Origin: Flaviramulus_B aquimarinus
GTDB lineage: Bacteria; Bacteroidota; Bacteroidia; Flavobacteriales; Flavobacteriaceae
NCBI RefSeq assembly: GCF_039543205.1
Contig: NZ_BAABJH010000001.1
Span: 1,612,001 to 1,676,000 of the forward strand
DNA length: 64,000 bases
Direction of reading: 5' to 3'
Below, piece by piece: positions 19,446 through 28,256 of this stretch; positions within the stretch are counted from its first letter, which is position 1, and each line of letters opens with the position of its first letter. Under the pieces are notes generated by a model. It did not search any database, was not told the DNA's origin, and worked only from the letters and a program-made list of their open reading frames with translations. The position numbers and the translations under genes were made by a program.

Positions 19446-19475
19446 AAGGAGTGTGGCATTTTAACCACACTCCTT
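19446..19475 (-). terminator. Terminator after the 482-residue T9SS gene
   Basis: AAGGAGTGTGG pairs with CCACACTCCTT (11 bp, 8-nt loop). On the minus strand a T run follows. The stem sequence is related to that at 17807. Confidence 0.85.
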
Positions 19476-19498
19476 CAAAACAAACTTAATAAATTAAA

Positions 19499-20947
19499 CT
19501 ATTTTTTAATAAGTTTTACGCTACTAATACCTGAATCTGTTTTTATTTGCGCAAAGTATAATCCAGATTTTAAGCTAGATCCATCAATTACAGTTTCTGT
19601 TTTATTAGGCGTTAATGATAATACATTTTTACCTAATACGTCAAATACTTTAATAGAAGACATATTAATGCTTTCTGTTCTAACTGTCCAGCTACTTAAA
19701 GATGGGTTAGGGAATACATTGAAAGCTAATTTTAAATCGTCCTCGATACCTAAAGTGGTGTTTTTGTGTAAATATAAATTATCATAATACACAGTTCCTA
19801 AATTAGATGTAATTATGAACTGTACTAAATCATTTCTATCACCATTAGTTACTTCAGTAAAACTACTTAAAGGTATATCGTAAGAAATCCATGTTCCAGG
19901 ATTAACTGCTGGTAAAGCAGGTGAGCTTGCATTAGTAAATGAAAATTCAAGAGCATTAGCTTCTCCGCCACCTCCATTCCAATTGGAGAATTTCACGTTA
20001 AAACTTGCATCAAATGTATCTGATGTCGTGAAGATATCAATATGGAAATGTGTAAAAGTTGTAGCATCAAATCTTCCAGATATGAACTCAACGCCCTCAC
20101 ATCCAAGACCTGTAACTTGTTGTGTTGCATTTCCAGCTACCATTATTTCGGTTGTAGTTCCAGGACACCAACCTGTATCATATGTATCTACAGCAATATT
20201 AGCGTAAGGACCGCCAGTAGCTGTATAAATTGATGCCACATCGGCTGCAGCTCTGCTAGGTGGCGCTGGGGCCGCAACAGTAGGAGGTACTGCACATGGA
20301 GAACAAACTCCACCACAATCAACGCCTGTTTCATCTTGATTCATGATACCATCTGAACAGGTTGGTATAGGTAATGCTGTACCTGCAACTGCCGTAATAT
20401 TATCCACAAGAAATGTAATACCATCTACTGGGTCATTCCAGTTATTGTTAACTCCATTATTACCTGCTGCGCCTCCAACCCAACTAGGGAAAAATGCTAT
20501 GAAAGAATATTCTGCATTTGCAGAAGTACCACCATCAGGCAATTCTGTAAAATCGAAACTAAGGGTTTCCCAACCAGTTCCATTATGTTGAGCATCTGAT
20601 GTAGCAAAACCAGCTGCTGGCGTAAACAATTGATCTTCTATTCTAGATAATATATTTATAGCTGTCATAGAATAAACATCAACAGAAACAGTTTTATCTG
20701 TTGTTAAATCCATAGTGTTATTCAGCATAATAACATTGGCTTGTTGCCAAGGTTGACCAGAAGCTGCTGAAATAACTTCTAAAACGTTACCGGCTGTTCC
20801 GCTTCCTGTAGTATTTGCTATAATATTAGCACTTCCAAGACCATTAGAGGGAGTAACATCTGTGGTCCCCTCAAAATCTTCCAAAGTAACTTGCGCGAAG
20901 CCAATTGAAAAAGTTAGAAAGGATAATAAAAAAGTAATTTTTCTCAT
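19499..20947 (-). CDS. T9SS-secreted putative beta-glucan-binding protein with Cys-rich linker
   Basis: 482 residues: signal peptide (1-18), an N-terminal jelly-roll-like domain (about 19-190, EDFEGTTDVTPSNG), a compact Cys-rich linker (CSDGIMNQDETGVDCGG, about 195-220), the shared module starting VAAPAPPSRAAADVASIYT (about 226-395), and a type A T9SS tail (about 408-482). The linker motif is common in flavobacterial secreted proteins as a Ca2+/disulphide spacer. No catalytic motif is visible. As with its neighbour, glucan binding at the surface or outside the cell is an inference from the shared module and gene context. Confidence 0.75.
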   Translation of the reverse strand: MRKITFLLSFLTFSIGFAQVTLEDFEGTTDVTPSNGLGSANIIANTTGSGTAGNVLEVISAASGQPWQQANVIMLNNTMDLTTDKTVSVDVYSMTAINILSRIEDQLFTPAAGFATSDAQHNGTGWETLSFDFTELPDGGTSANAEYSFIAFFPSWVGGAAGNNGVNNNWNDPVDGITFLVDNITAVAGTALPIPTCSDGIMNQDETGVDCGGVCSPCAVPPTVAAPAPPSRAAADVASIYTATGGPYANIAVDTYDTGWCPGTTTEIMVAGNATQQVTGLGCEGVEFISGRFDATTFTHFHIDIFTTSDTFDASFNVKFSNWNGGGGEANALEFSFTNASSPALPAVNPGTWISYDIPLSSFTEVTNGDRNDLVQFIITSNLGTVYYDNLYLHKNTTLGIEDDLKLAFNVFPNPSLSSWTVRTESINMSSIKVFDVLGKNVLSLTPNKTETVIDGSSLKSGLYFAQIKTDSGISSVKLIKK

Positions 20948-21069
20948 AATTTAAGTATTTGGTTTAAAATAATATTTTATAAAAATTATTGACAAATTAG
21001 CAACAAGCCAACCTTCAAATTTCCATTTTCATAAATTTAACTCTAAATATTTATCAAAAGGGTAATTAA

Positions 21070-21093
21070 TACCGCAACAAAAAACATACAAAG
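21070..21093 (-). promoter_or_regulatory. Shared upstream box (482-residue T9SS gene)
   Basis: Plus strand TACCGCAACAAAAAACATAC followed by AAAG, about 123-146 bp upstream of the start. It is identical over 19 of 20 bases to the box upstream of the barrel-fusion gene at 47851. Confidence 0.45.
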
Positions 21094-21222
21094 GCCAAAA
21101 CACCTAAAACTTTAACTTTTTGTTATTTAAACGATAATATATTTCATTTCATCGGAATTTATAAATAAAAAAGGGGCTTATTGGATGCTTTTTTTATTGA
21201 TAAGAAGAAAATAATGCAGCAG

Positions 21223-21258
21223 TGTTGTGGTAATGTTGTGGCGAAAACAATGTTGTGT
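21223..21258. promoter_or_regulatory. Three TGTTGTG repeats
   Basis: TGTTGTGG at 21223-21230 and 21234-21241 (11 bp apart, about one helical turn) and TGTTGTGT at 21251-21258. The same octamer lies 220-295 bp upstream of the SusC and barrel-fusion genes, so it is a candidate regulator-binding site. Confidence 0.4.
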
Positions 21259-21301
21259 AGTGGTCAAAATATTTCTAAATGAAGGTTGACTTAGCAAATA
21301 A

Positions 21302-21319
21302 GGCACTTAATTAAGTGCC
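21302..21319 (-). terminator. Palindrome, possible weak terminator after the ASPIC/VCBS gene
   Basis: GGCACTTAATTAAGTGCC is a perfect 18-bp palindrome 43 bp past the stop at 21363. Only TTA follows on the minus strand, so termination is uncertain and an operator role is equally possible. Confidence 0.35.
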
Positions 21320-21362
21320 AAAACAGAAAATAAAGTATTATAGGCCCTTTTTTCTATTAAAC

Positions 21363-24300
21363 TTAGATATCTTTTTTATCTATAAGCACATGAAGTATAT
21401 CATTGTTGCTCGTAATTAAATAAGCTTTTTTATCGTTGATTTTAATTTGATTAATAGAACGCGTATCGTATGGTAAATGTACACCGCTTTCTATTGGAGA
21501 AATTGGATTGAAATTTTTATTATCATCTCCCAGCAATATCAAACCATATCCGGCATCATATCTTACTGTTTCGACTTCAACTCCATAATGGTTCCCGACA
21601 ATAAGAATGTCTTTAAAACCATCATTATTAAAATCATCAATAATTGATGATTTAATTGGGCTAACCTGTGCTTGTATTGGTAGAGGTTTTCTTTTTAGGA
21701 TGCCATCATCATTTATTAAAATAATACTTTCAAAATTATTGATTTCATAAATCACGGCAGTTTCTACCTTATCTTCTGGTAATATATCAAGTAATTTAGA
21801 TGATGCAAAGCTATGGTAATCTTTAAATTTTTCAGCTACAAAAGGCATTTGTTGGCTCGTACACTCACGTCCTCTTACTGGTACATAATCATCTTTGTAA
21901 TACTTAGCTAAAACAACATCGTTGGTGCCATTTTCGTCAAAATCGTTGGCATATACTTTAAAGGGGTGTTCTTTTGTTGCTTTAAACTTATTATTCTTTC
22001 CTAAATTACCCACTATGAAATCTTGGTCTCCATCACCATCAATATCATCAGCAGTAATGGACCACCAAAGACCACGTGTATTTTCTAAACCAAACTTTTT
22101 AGAACTATTATTAAACGTCCCATTATCATTGGTTAACAGCGTAATATTCATCCATTCGCCAACAATCATTAAATCCTCATCGCCATCATTGTCTATATCT
22201 GTGAAGGCAGCATCGCTTACCATACCAATATTTAAAAGATCTGGAGCTATATCTTTGCTTGACTTTTTAAATTGCCCATTTTCATTAAGTAAAATATAAC
22301 TTGTTGCAGGAAACGGATATTTACCTGCAATAAGTCGGGTCCCTATAAATAAATCTTCATCGCCATCATTATCAATATCTGATGCCTTTACGCATTGCGA
22401 ACTTTCAAATATATTTGGTAATGACTTAGCGCTTTTAACGAAAACACCTGATCCATCATTTATGTATAATCTATCTTTCAAATGGATGCTTCCTTGTTTA
22501 AATTCATTACCTCCACTAGCTACAAAAAGATCAAGGTCGTTATCGCCATCTACATCTAAAAATAAGGCGCCTAAATCTTCAGAAATTATATCTTCTTTCC
22601 ATGGTTGCATTTTGCTTAATTCAAATTTACCTGCTTGAACTTGCAAGTACAAAGCACCTGATTGCCCTGATGCACCTCCAACAAATGCATCATCTAAGCC
22701 GTCGCCATTCACATCAGCTACAGCTGTAAAAGGTCCATTATTTGACAATTTATGTGGTAACAATATCTCTATTTCAAAATCATCAAATTCATTTTCCTTA
22801 TGCTTAAAATCTAAACCAATACCTGAAGCGTCAACTTGAGTAAGCAATGTATTAGTCTCTTTAGTTTTTTTAGATGGTGGATTAATCGCATCATCATATC
22901 TAGCAGAAATAGTTCTATTTGCACCTACATCTTCATAAGTATTGACTTTTCCATCATTCCAAACAACCTCAACTTTATCTACACGAGTTTCTTTTGCCAA
23001 TCCAAAAAATAGTCCAGGTTCTACTGAAGAAATAAATCCTCTGGTAAGCATGTTTTCAGCTACTTGTATGTTTTTACCATAGTGTATAATGGCCTTAGCA
23101 CCTATACCAAATTTGTTATTATCTGGCCCTTCAAGTTTTATTTTTAAAAAATTACCTGTTGTGTTATTTCGATAAACGAATGCGGATTTATCTATATTGT
23201 TAGTAACAACATCCAAATCGCCATCATTATCCAAATCGCCATAAGCCATGCCATTAGAAAAGCTAGGTGTGTCAAAACCCCATGTATCACTAACTTTTTC
23301 AAATTTGAAATTGCCATTATTTTTAAAAGCATAATTTGCTAATGGTTGCGAAGGGGTTGATTTGCTAATTTGGAAAAGTTCCTCGGCTGTTATGTTTTTC
23401 GAATCTATATTATTTAGGAGGTTTAAGTAATCACTGTTTTCAACATCTTTTTTTGATCCATTAGATATAATAATATCTTTTAAACCGTCATTATTTAAAT
23501 CTACCAATAAACTTGACCAGCTCCAGTCTGTATTAGATGTTCCAGCCAAATTAGCTATATCGGAAAAGCTACCTGCTCCTGTATTAATTTGTAGAGCATT
23601 TGCCATATATTGATAATGCGCTCCTGCATTAACTATATTGTAAAATGATTCTGTACTCATGGAGCGCATATTAGTTTTAGAACGGTAATGATCCTCTGGA
23701 CTCATATCGGTTGTTAGTAAGTCTATTAAACCATCGTTATTAACATCTCCTGCATCAGAACCCATACTAAAATTAGAAATGTGTTTGAATTTTTCATGAA
23801 TAACATTTTTAAATGTGCCATCGCCATTATTGTAATACATAAAGTCTGGCTCTGCATGATCATTAGCTACATATAAGTCTATCCAGCCATCGTTATTAAA
23901 ATCTGAAGCATTGACACTCAATCCATAGGCAAAGTCTCTAGAAATGCCTACCTCTTCTGAAACATCTTTAAATTTGCCATTATCATTTCTGTATAATCGA
24001 TCTAAAAAATCTTTGTAGCGTTTTGGAGGAAATTTATTAATTAACATTAATTTTTTATCTGCAACTTGATTTACCTGGTACATATCTAAATCGCCATCGT
24101 TATCCATATCGAAAAAAACGGCTTGTGTTGAATAACCTACATCTGCCAATCCGTATGCTATTGCAGCCTCTGTAAACGTTTCATCTTGATTGTTAATATA
24201 TAATTGATTTCTACAATCTTCAAGTTTTAAGGATATCCCTCCTCGACTTACATAGATATCAAGATAACCATCTGAATTAACATCTGCCATAGTAACCCCC

Positions 24301-24668
24301 CAAGTCCAACCATTGTTTTTTGCAACTTTTGATTTTTTTGTAATGTCTTCAAACTTAAAATTCCCTTTGTTTAAGTACAGTCTATCGGCTACTTGATTAC
24401 CTCCAAAAAAAATATCGGATAAGCCATCATTATTAATATCGCCAATAGCAACTCCTGAGCCCATATAGATATTAAAAAAATAGTAATGGTTAAAAGATTT
24501 TGTTTCTCTAATGGTATTGCTAAAGTCTATACCTGTTTGCTCTGAGTTTAGCAAATCGAATCCTTCAACTAAAGTCTCTGGGTAAAGATCTCGTTGTGGT
24601 TTATTACAAGCCATTAATAAAAGGCTAAATAAAAGGCTAGTTTTTAAATATAAAAAAGGGGTTTTCAT
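21363..24668 (-). CDS. VCBS/FG-GAP repeat lipoprotein with ASPIC/UnbV domain
   Basis: 1101 residues with a lipoprotein signal (LLFSLLLMACNKPQ, lipid Cys at 21). More than a dozen Ca2+-binding DxNxDGxxD-type loops (DINNDGLSD, DVNSDGYLD, DMDNDGDLD, DIDGDGDQD and others) mark two FG-GAP/VCBS beta-propellers (about 60-470 and 640-1080). These flank an ASPIC/UnbV domain (about 500-600, GIGAKAIIHYGKNIQVAENM). Such proteins are frequent in flavobacterial glycan loci, but their role is not established. Surface adhesion or glycan/protein scaffolding is plausible. It follows the GH17 gene by 75 bp and may be cotranscribed with it. Confidence 0.85.
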   Translation of the reverse strand: MKTPFLYLKTSLLFSLLLMACNKPQRDLYPETLVEGFDLLNSEQTGIDFSNTIRETKSFNHYYFFNIYMGSGVAIGDINNDGLSDIFFGGNQVADRLYLNKGNFKFEDITKKSKVAKNNGWTWGVTMADVNSDGYLDIYVSRGGISLKLEDCRNQLYINNQDETFTEAAIAYGLADVGYSTQAVFFDMDNDGDLDMYQVNQVADKKLMLINKFPPKRYKDFLDRLYRNDNGKFKDVSEEVGISRDFAYGLSVNASDFNNDGWIDLYVANDHAEPDFMYYNNGDGTFKNVIHEKFKHISNFSMGSDAGDVNNDGLIDLLTTDMSPEDHYRSKTNMRSMSTESFYNIVNAGAHYQYMANALQINTGAGSFSDIANLAGTSNTDWSWSSLLVDLNNDGLKDIIISNGSKKDVENSDYLNLLNNIDSKNITAEELFQISKSTPSQPLANYAFKNNGNFKFEKVSDTWGFDTPSFSNGMAYGDLDNDGDLDVVTNNIDKSAFVYRNNTTGNFLKIKLEGPDNNKFGIGAKAIIHYGKNIQVAENMLTRGFISSVEPGLFFGLAKETRVDKVEVVWNDGKVNTYEDVGANRTISARYDDAINPPSKKTKETNTLLTQVDASGIGLDFKHKENEFDDFEIEILLPHKLSNNGPFTAVADVNGDGLDDAFVGGASGQSGALYLQVQAGKFELSKMQPWKEDIISEDLGALFLDVDGDNDLDLFVASGGNEFKQGSIHLKDRLYINDGSGVFVKSAKSLPNIFESSQCVKASDIDNDGDEDLFIGTRLIAGKYPFPATSYILLNENGQFKKSSKDIAPDLLNIGMVSDAAFTDIDNDGDEDLMIVGEWMNITLLTNDNGTFNNSSKKFGLENTRGLWWSITADDIDGDGDQDFIVGNLGKNNKFKATKEHPFKVYANDFDENGTNDVVLAKYYKDDYVPVRGRECTSQQMPFVAEKFKDYHSFASSKLLDILPEDKVETAVIYEINNFESIILINDDGILKRKPLPIQAQVSPIKSSIIDDFNNDGFKDILIVGNHYGVEVETVRYDAGYGLILLGDDNKNFNPISPIESGVHLPYDTRSINQIKINDKKAYLITSNNDILHVLIDKKDI

Positions 24669-24743
24669 AGCGCTATAAAGTAAACAATAAATATATTGAA
24701 AATATACGTATTGTTATACTTTATAAGCCTAAATAAGATGTTT

Positions 24744-25706
24744 TTAACAAGAACTAGCTAAGTTTTTAGCCATGACTAATTTTGGAGATCTATCTACTTT
24801 AAACAATCCCCAATGTTTTTCAGGTTCATGCATGTCTGGTGAGCCTTTCCAAGGTTCATCAAAAGCCTCGAATACAAAGGTTAGAACTTCATCATCTTCG
24901 CTCCAAAATGTTAAATCGTTATAATAAATGTCTTGATGTTCTTCGCTTACATTACTTGAACAAATACCTTTTCCGTTTGAAAAGGTTGTCCAACCTGCTT
25001 CTGTTATTACTACTAATTTATGAGGGTATTTACGTGCTACTGAGAAATAGTTTTCCTTGGTGTATTCCATAGCTTCATGAATATTTTTATACTCCCAAAC
25101 TGGATAGGTATGAATGGAAATAAAATCGACCTCATCAACTAAATCTTGTAGTTTACCTAGCCATGGTAGATAGTTTTCGCAAAATGTTACAGGTTGTTTG
25201 GCTCCTTTTTTAATCATCCTTACATAATTAATAACGCTTTCTACTGGTACATAATGATCTGTCCAATCTACACAAGCTTCATTGCCTGCTGATAAAGAAA
25301 AAATAATATCTGGATATTGATTAGCTAAACCAATCAGTTTTTTAATCTGATTTTCATTTGAAACTTTATTAATTTCTAATTGTTCTTCAGAAAACGAACC
25401 TCCCCATGGGCATCCGTAATTGTTAGCTTCTGCACCAATATAAGCACCAAGCATTACCTTAAAATCTAAATTCTCTTTTTCTATAACTTCTAGTACAATC
25501 TCGGAGTGTTTATCGCAATCATATAGGCGTAGGTATTGCCATTCGTTTTGTAAAATTAAAAGATCTTCCTTTATTTCTTCATAGCTTGGAAACACGTCTC
25601 CAGGTCTTTGACCTTCTCTGAATCCAGAATAGCAAATAGCCTTACCTGGCTTAATTGCCAGCTCTTTTGTATATGTCATTTCTTGTTGATTAAGTTCGTT
25701 AGGCAA
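24744..25706 (-). CDS. GH17 beta-1,3-glucan hydrolase, signal-less
   Basis: 320 residues with no signal peptide, so probably cytoplasmic. The GH17 (clan GH-A) features are SAGNEACVDW (acid/base Glu143) and VVITEAGWTTFSNG (nucleophile Glu236), plus FVFEAFDEPWKG near the end of the barrel. The family acts on beta-1,3-glucans. Given its location it probably works on short imported oligosaccharides. It is separated from the upstream GH17 by a strong hairpin at 25781, so it may have its own promoter or be expressed by read-through. The alternative start Met10 would remove MPNELNQQE. Confidence 0.85.
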   Translation of the reverse strand: MPNELNQQEMTYTKELAIKPGKAICYSGFREGQRPGDVFPSYEEIKEDLLILQNEWQYLRLYDCDKHSEIVLEVIEKENLDFKVMLGAYIGAEANNYGCPWGGSFSEEQLEINKVSNENQIKKLIGLANQYPDIIFSLSAGNEACVDWTDHYVPVESVINYVRMIKKGAKQPVTFCENYLPWLGKLQDLVDEVDFISIHTYPVWEYKNIHEAMEYTKENYFSVARKYPHKLVVITEAGWTTFSNGKGICSSNVSEEHQDIYYNDLTFWSEDDEVLTFVFEAFDEPWKGSPDMHEPEKHWGLFKVDRSPKLVMAKNLASSC

Positions 25707-25780
25707 TTAACAATAAAAACAATTTGAATGAAAAATTAAGCCTACTTATTCGATAAGATCTCTATTTTTATCTTTAATTG

Positions 25781-25838
25781 AAAAAACAGTGCACATTAAC
25801 CTGTTGAAATGACACAGACACTAATGGGCACTGTTTTT
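25781..25838 (-). terminator. Long-stem terminator inside the glucan cluster
   Basis: AAAAAACAGTGCACATTA pairs with TAATGGGCACTGTTTTTT over 18 positions with one mismatch, with a 22-nt loop. T runs exist on both strands. It lies 40-100 bp after the GH17 at 25881 and would close the large operon that starts at 42092, or attenuate read-through into the next genes. Confidence 0.7.
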
Positions 25839-25880
25839 TATAATCTTAAAACTATATTGAATTGTCGTCTTGTATTTAAT

Positions 25881-26768
25881 CTAAAATTTTAGTTTTTCTT
25901 CTTTATCCCATAATCCCCAAAAAGCGCCTACGACGCCTTCTGCACCAATTTTCCAAGATTCATCAAAAGATGAGAAGTAGAACATTTCGATATCAGCTTC
26001 ATCTGACCATACTTGTGAATTGATAAAATATTTTATAGCATTTTCATGTGATGGATGCGCGCCTTGAAGACCTTCACCATAGGAAGGCCAACCGGTTTCT
26101 GTAATAATAACTTTTTTTCCTTTGCCTGCATTTACAGCATGGTTATACATATCCTTCATATAAAGTAAAGAATATTCTAAGCTACAGCCTTCCCAGTATG
26201 GGTAACAGTTTGCTAATATAACATCGCAAGCTTCTGTGATTCTTGGTCTATGGCTAAACTCATAATAGGCATCTACATATCCCATTGGGATGTCTGGGAT
26301 AGCTGTTTTTACTTGATGCATAAAATCCAAAAGCTCATCTTCAGTTAAATCGCCTCGATACATAACCTCATTACCTACAGCTGCAATATCAACATAACCT
26401 TCTTTTGCTAATTTTATAAGTCCGGCTATTTCCTTTTTATTAATTTCATCATCATCACCTAGCCAAGCGCCCACCAAAGTTTTAATACCATACTCCTTAG
26501 CTATTCTAGGTATGGCCTCATTACCATCTGTACATGAAAAAGAACGAATCCATTTGGTATAGGGTTTTATGATTTTCATTCGTCTTCTAATCTGTTTTTC
26601 GGTCATAAAATCCCCAGGCGCTTGCCCTTCTTCGTATGGGCTAAAACATAACCCATGCATACCACCTTTTAATGTTCTTTTAAATAAATTCTGTAGTCCT
26701 TTTGCGGTTTTATTATCAAGGTTTAACCCTGCTAACGACCTATTTCTATATTTTCTAAATGATGACAT
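25881..26768 (-). CDS. GH17 beta-1,3-glucan hydrolase, signal-less
   Basis: 295 residues, no signal peptide. GH17 signatures: IAAVGNEVMYRGD (acid/base Glu134) and VIITETGWPSYGEG (nucleophile Glu224, the classic plant-type GH17 motif), with FYFSSFDESWK near the C terminus. The basic N-terminal 30 residues are atypical of a signal. It is predicted to cleave beta-1,3-gluco-oligosaccharides in the cytoplasm. It is the last gene of the operon, 27 bp after the GPH-type symporter that could supply its substrate. It is clearly different from the GH17 pair at 29773/31096. Confidence 0.88.
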   Translation of the reverse strand: MSSFRKYRNRSLAGLNLDNKTAKGLQNLFKRTLKGGMHGLCFSPYEEGQAPGDFMTEKQIRRRMKIIKPYTKWIRSFSCTDGNEAIPRIAKEYGIKTLVGAWLGDDDEINKKEIAGLIKLAKEGYVDIAAVGNEVMYRGDLTEDELLDFMHQVKTAIPDIPMGYVDAYYEFSHRPRITEACDVILANCYPYWEGCSLEYSLLYMKDMYNHAVNAGKGKKVIITETGWPSYGEGLQGAHPSHENAIKYFINSQVWSDEADIEMFYFSSFDESWKIGAEGVVGAFWGLWDKEEKLKF

Positions 26769-26795
26769 ATGCTTTTAATCTTTAGTATTAATATT

Positions 26796-28226
26796 CTATA
26801 ACTCTCCTCTACGTTTTACAAGCACCTCTTTTATTTCTCGAGCTCTATCTTCACTAAGGCTATACTTCCACATTATTAAAATAGCTAATGCTGCTGTAAC
26901 TGACGGTATAATAACATCTGCAATACGTAAGCTTGTCATTGTTTCTACAGTTTGTGTTGCTGCATTTCCATCAAAACCTACCATTTTTAATACTAATCCA
27001 CCTAAGAATAATGCTAATGATTGTCCAATTTTAACCATCCACCAATATATGGCTCCAAAAGTCCCTTCTTTACGTGGCATACCATTTTTTAATTCATCTA
27101 AATCGCATACATCTGCCGTCATACTCATCATTAAGGTAAATAATCCACCTAAACCAAATGCCATAAATGGAATTGGCATGAACATTAGCCATGGGTTTCC
27201 TGGATCGAAGCCCCACCATTTTAGTATGTACCCTATAATAGATATAACTGTAGAGATTATAAAGGCATTTCGTTTCCCTTTTTTATTAGCGATATACGAT
27301 ATAATTGGTATAACCGCAAAAGCTGTAACTACTGCTGTAATAGTAGAAAACCATGCTGGCCAGTTACCTGCATCTGAATAACTCCCATCAAACATGTAGT
27401 AAACAATAATAAAAAAACTAAATGATGCTACCATTTGAAAACCATTAAATACCAAAAATGTTGCACCACATAACTTTACAAAAGGTTTGTTTTTAAAAAC
27501 CTCAACAATTCCCATAAAAAGACTTTTTACATTAGAAAACATGGATTTAAATGTTATTTTTTGCCTGTTTTCCATATTAGCTGAATCAATCCCTTTACAA
27601 AAGAGAGCTGGTAAAATCCCTAAAATAATACAAGCCCCGCCAACATACAATGATAACTGTCGAACACCAATGGCTTGTGTTGCAAACAAATCAGGATCGG
27701 CTATTAGTACCCAAAACCATGGCACAATCATCCATGCTATTTGTCCAACTGTTTGCGAAAATGCCATTAAACGCGTGCGCTCATTATAATCTGAAGTCAT
27801 TTCATAACCTAAGCCCACTAATGGTGTTGCAAACATGGTGTTTCCAATTAAAAATATCATAGAAAAAATAAGAAAATACCAAAAATTATAGCTTTGCGAG
27901 TTTTCTGGATCTAACTGCCATAACGCCGCAAAGAGTATCCCACTTAGTATAGCTCCAACAAAAATATAAGGTCGTCGTCGTCCCCATTTCGATTTCGTGT
28001 TATCAGAAATAAAGCCCATGATCGGGTCGGTAAGTGCATCAAAAAGTCTTGGTAATGCTCCCAATATACCTGCTTTAAGTGGATCCATACCAAAGGCTGT
28101 TAGCAGAAAGAACATAAAAACGCCTAGTGCTCCTGGCAATAGGTTAAGTACTAAATGTCCCGCACCGAAGGCCGCTTTCTGGCCAACTGGGACTCTATCT
28201 TTTTTTGGTGTTACATAATCTGACAT
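26796..28226 (-). CDS. GPH-family (glycoside-pentoside-hexuronide) cation symporter
   Basis: 476 residues with about twelve membrane helices. The GPH/MelB-like pattern is seen in FGAGHLVLNLLPGALGVFMF, RLFDALTDPIMGFISDNTKSK with WGRRRPY (loop 2-3) and the later MMSMTADVCDLDELKNGMPRKEG. Family members co-transport glycosides with Na+ or H+. Here it probably imports glucose disaccharides or oligosaccharides across the inner membrane. It sits between a GH30 (31 bp before) and a GH17 (27 bp after) in the same operon. Confidence 0.88.
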   Translation of the reverse strand: MSDYVTPKKDRVPVGQKAAFGAGHLVLNLLPGALGVFMFFLLTAFGMDPLKAGILGALPRLFDALTDPIMGFISDNTKSKWGRRRPYIFVGAILSGILFAALWQLDPENSQSYNFWYFLIFSMIFLIGNTMFATPLVGLGYEMTSDYNERTRLMAFSQTVGQIAWMIVPWFWVLIADPDLFATQAIGVRQLSLYVGGACIILGILPALFCKGIDSANMENRQKITFKSMFSNVKSLFMGIVEVFKNKPFVKLCGATFLVFNGFQMVASFSFFIIVYYMFDGSYSDAGNWPAWFSTITAVVTAFAVIPIISYIANKKGKRNAFIISTVISIIGYILKWWGFDPGNPWLMFMPIPFMAFGLGGLFTLMMSMTADVCDLDELKNGMPRKEGTFGAIYWWMVKIGQSLALFLGGLVLKMVGFDGNAATQTVETMTSLRIADVIIPSVTAALAILIMWKYSLSEDRAREIKEVLVKRRGEL

Positions 28227-28256
28227 ATTTTTCTAGTTTAGTTAATTATTAATATT

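Larger units (their letters stand above)
20948..21362. other. Gene-free regulatory interval (415 bp)
   Basis: No credible coding frame is seen. It holds a TACCGCAACAAAAAACATAC box (21070-21089), three TGTTGTG copies (21223-21258) and a perfect 18-bp palindrome GGCACTTAATTAAGTGCC (21302-21319). It separates the ASPIC/VCBS gene from the T9SS gene and probably holds the promoter of the latter. Confidence 0.6.
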
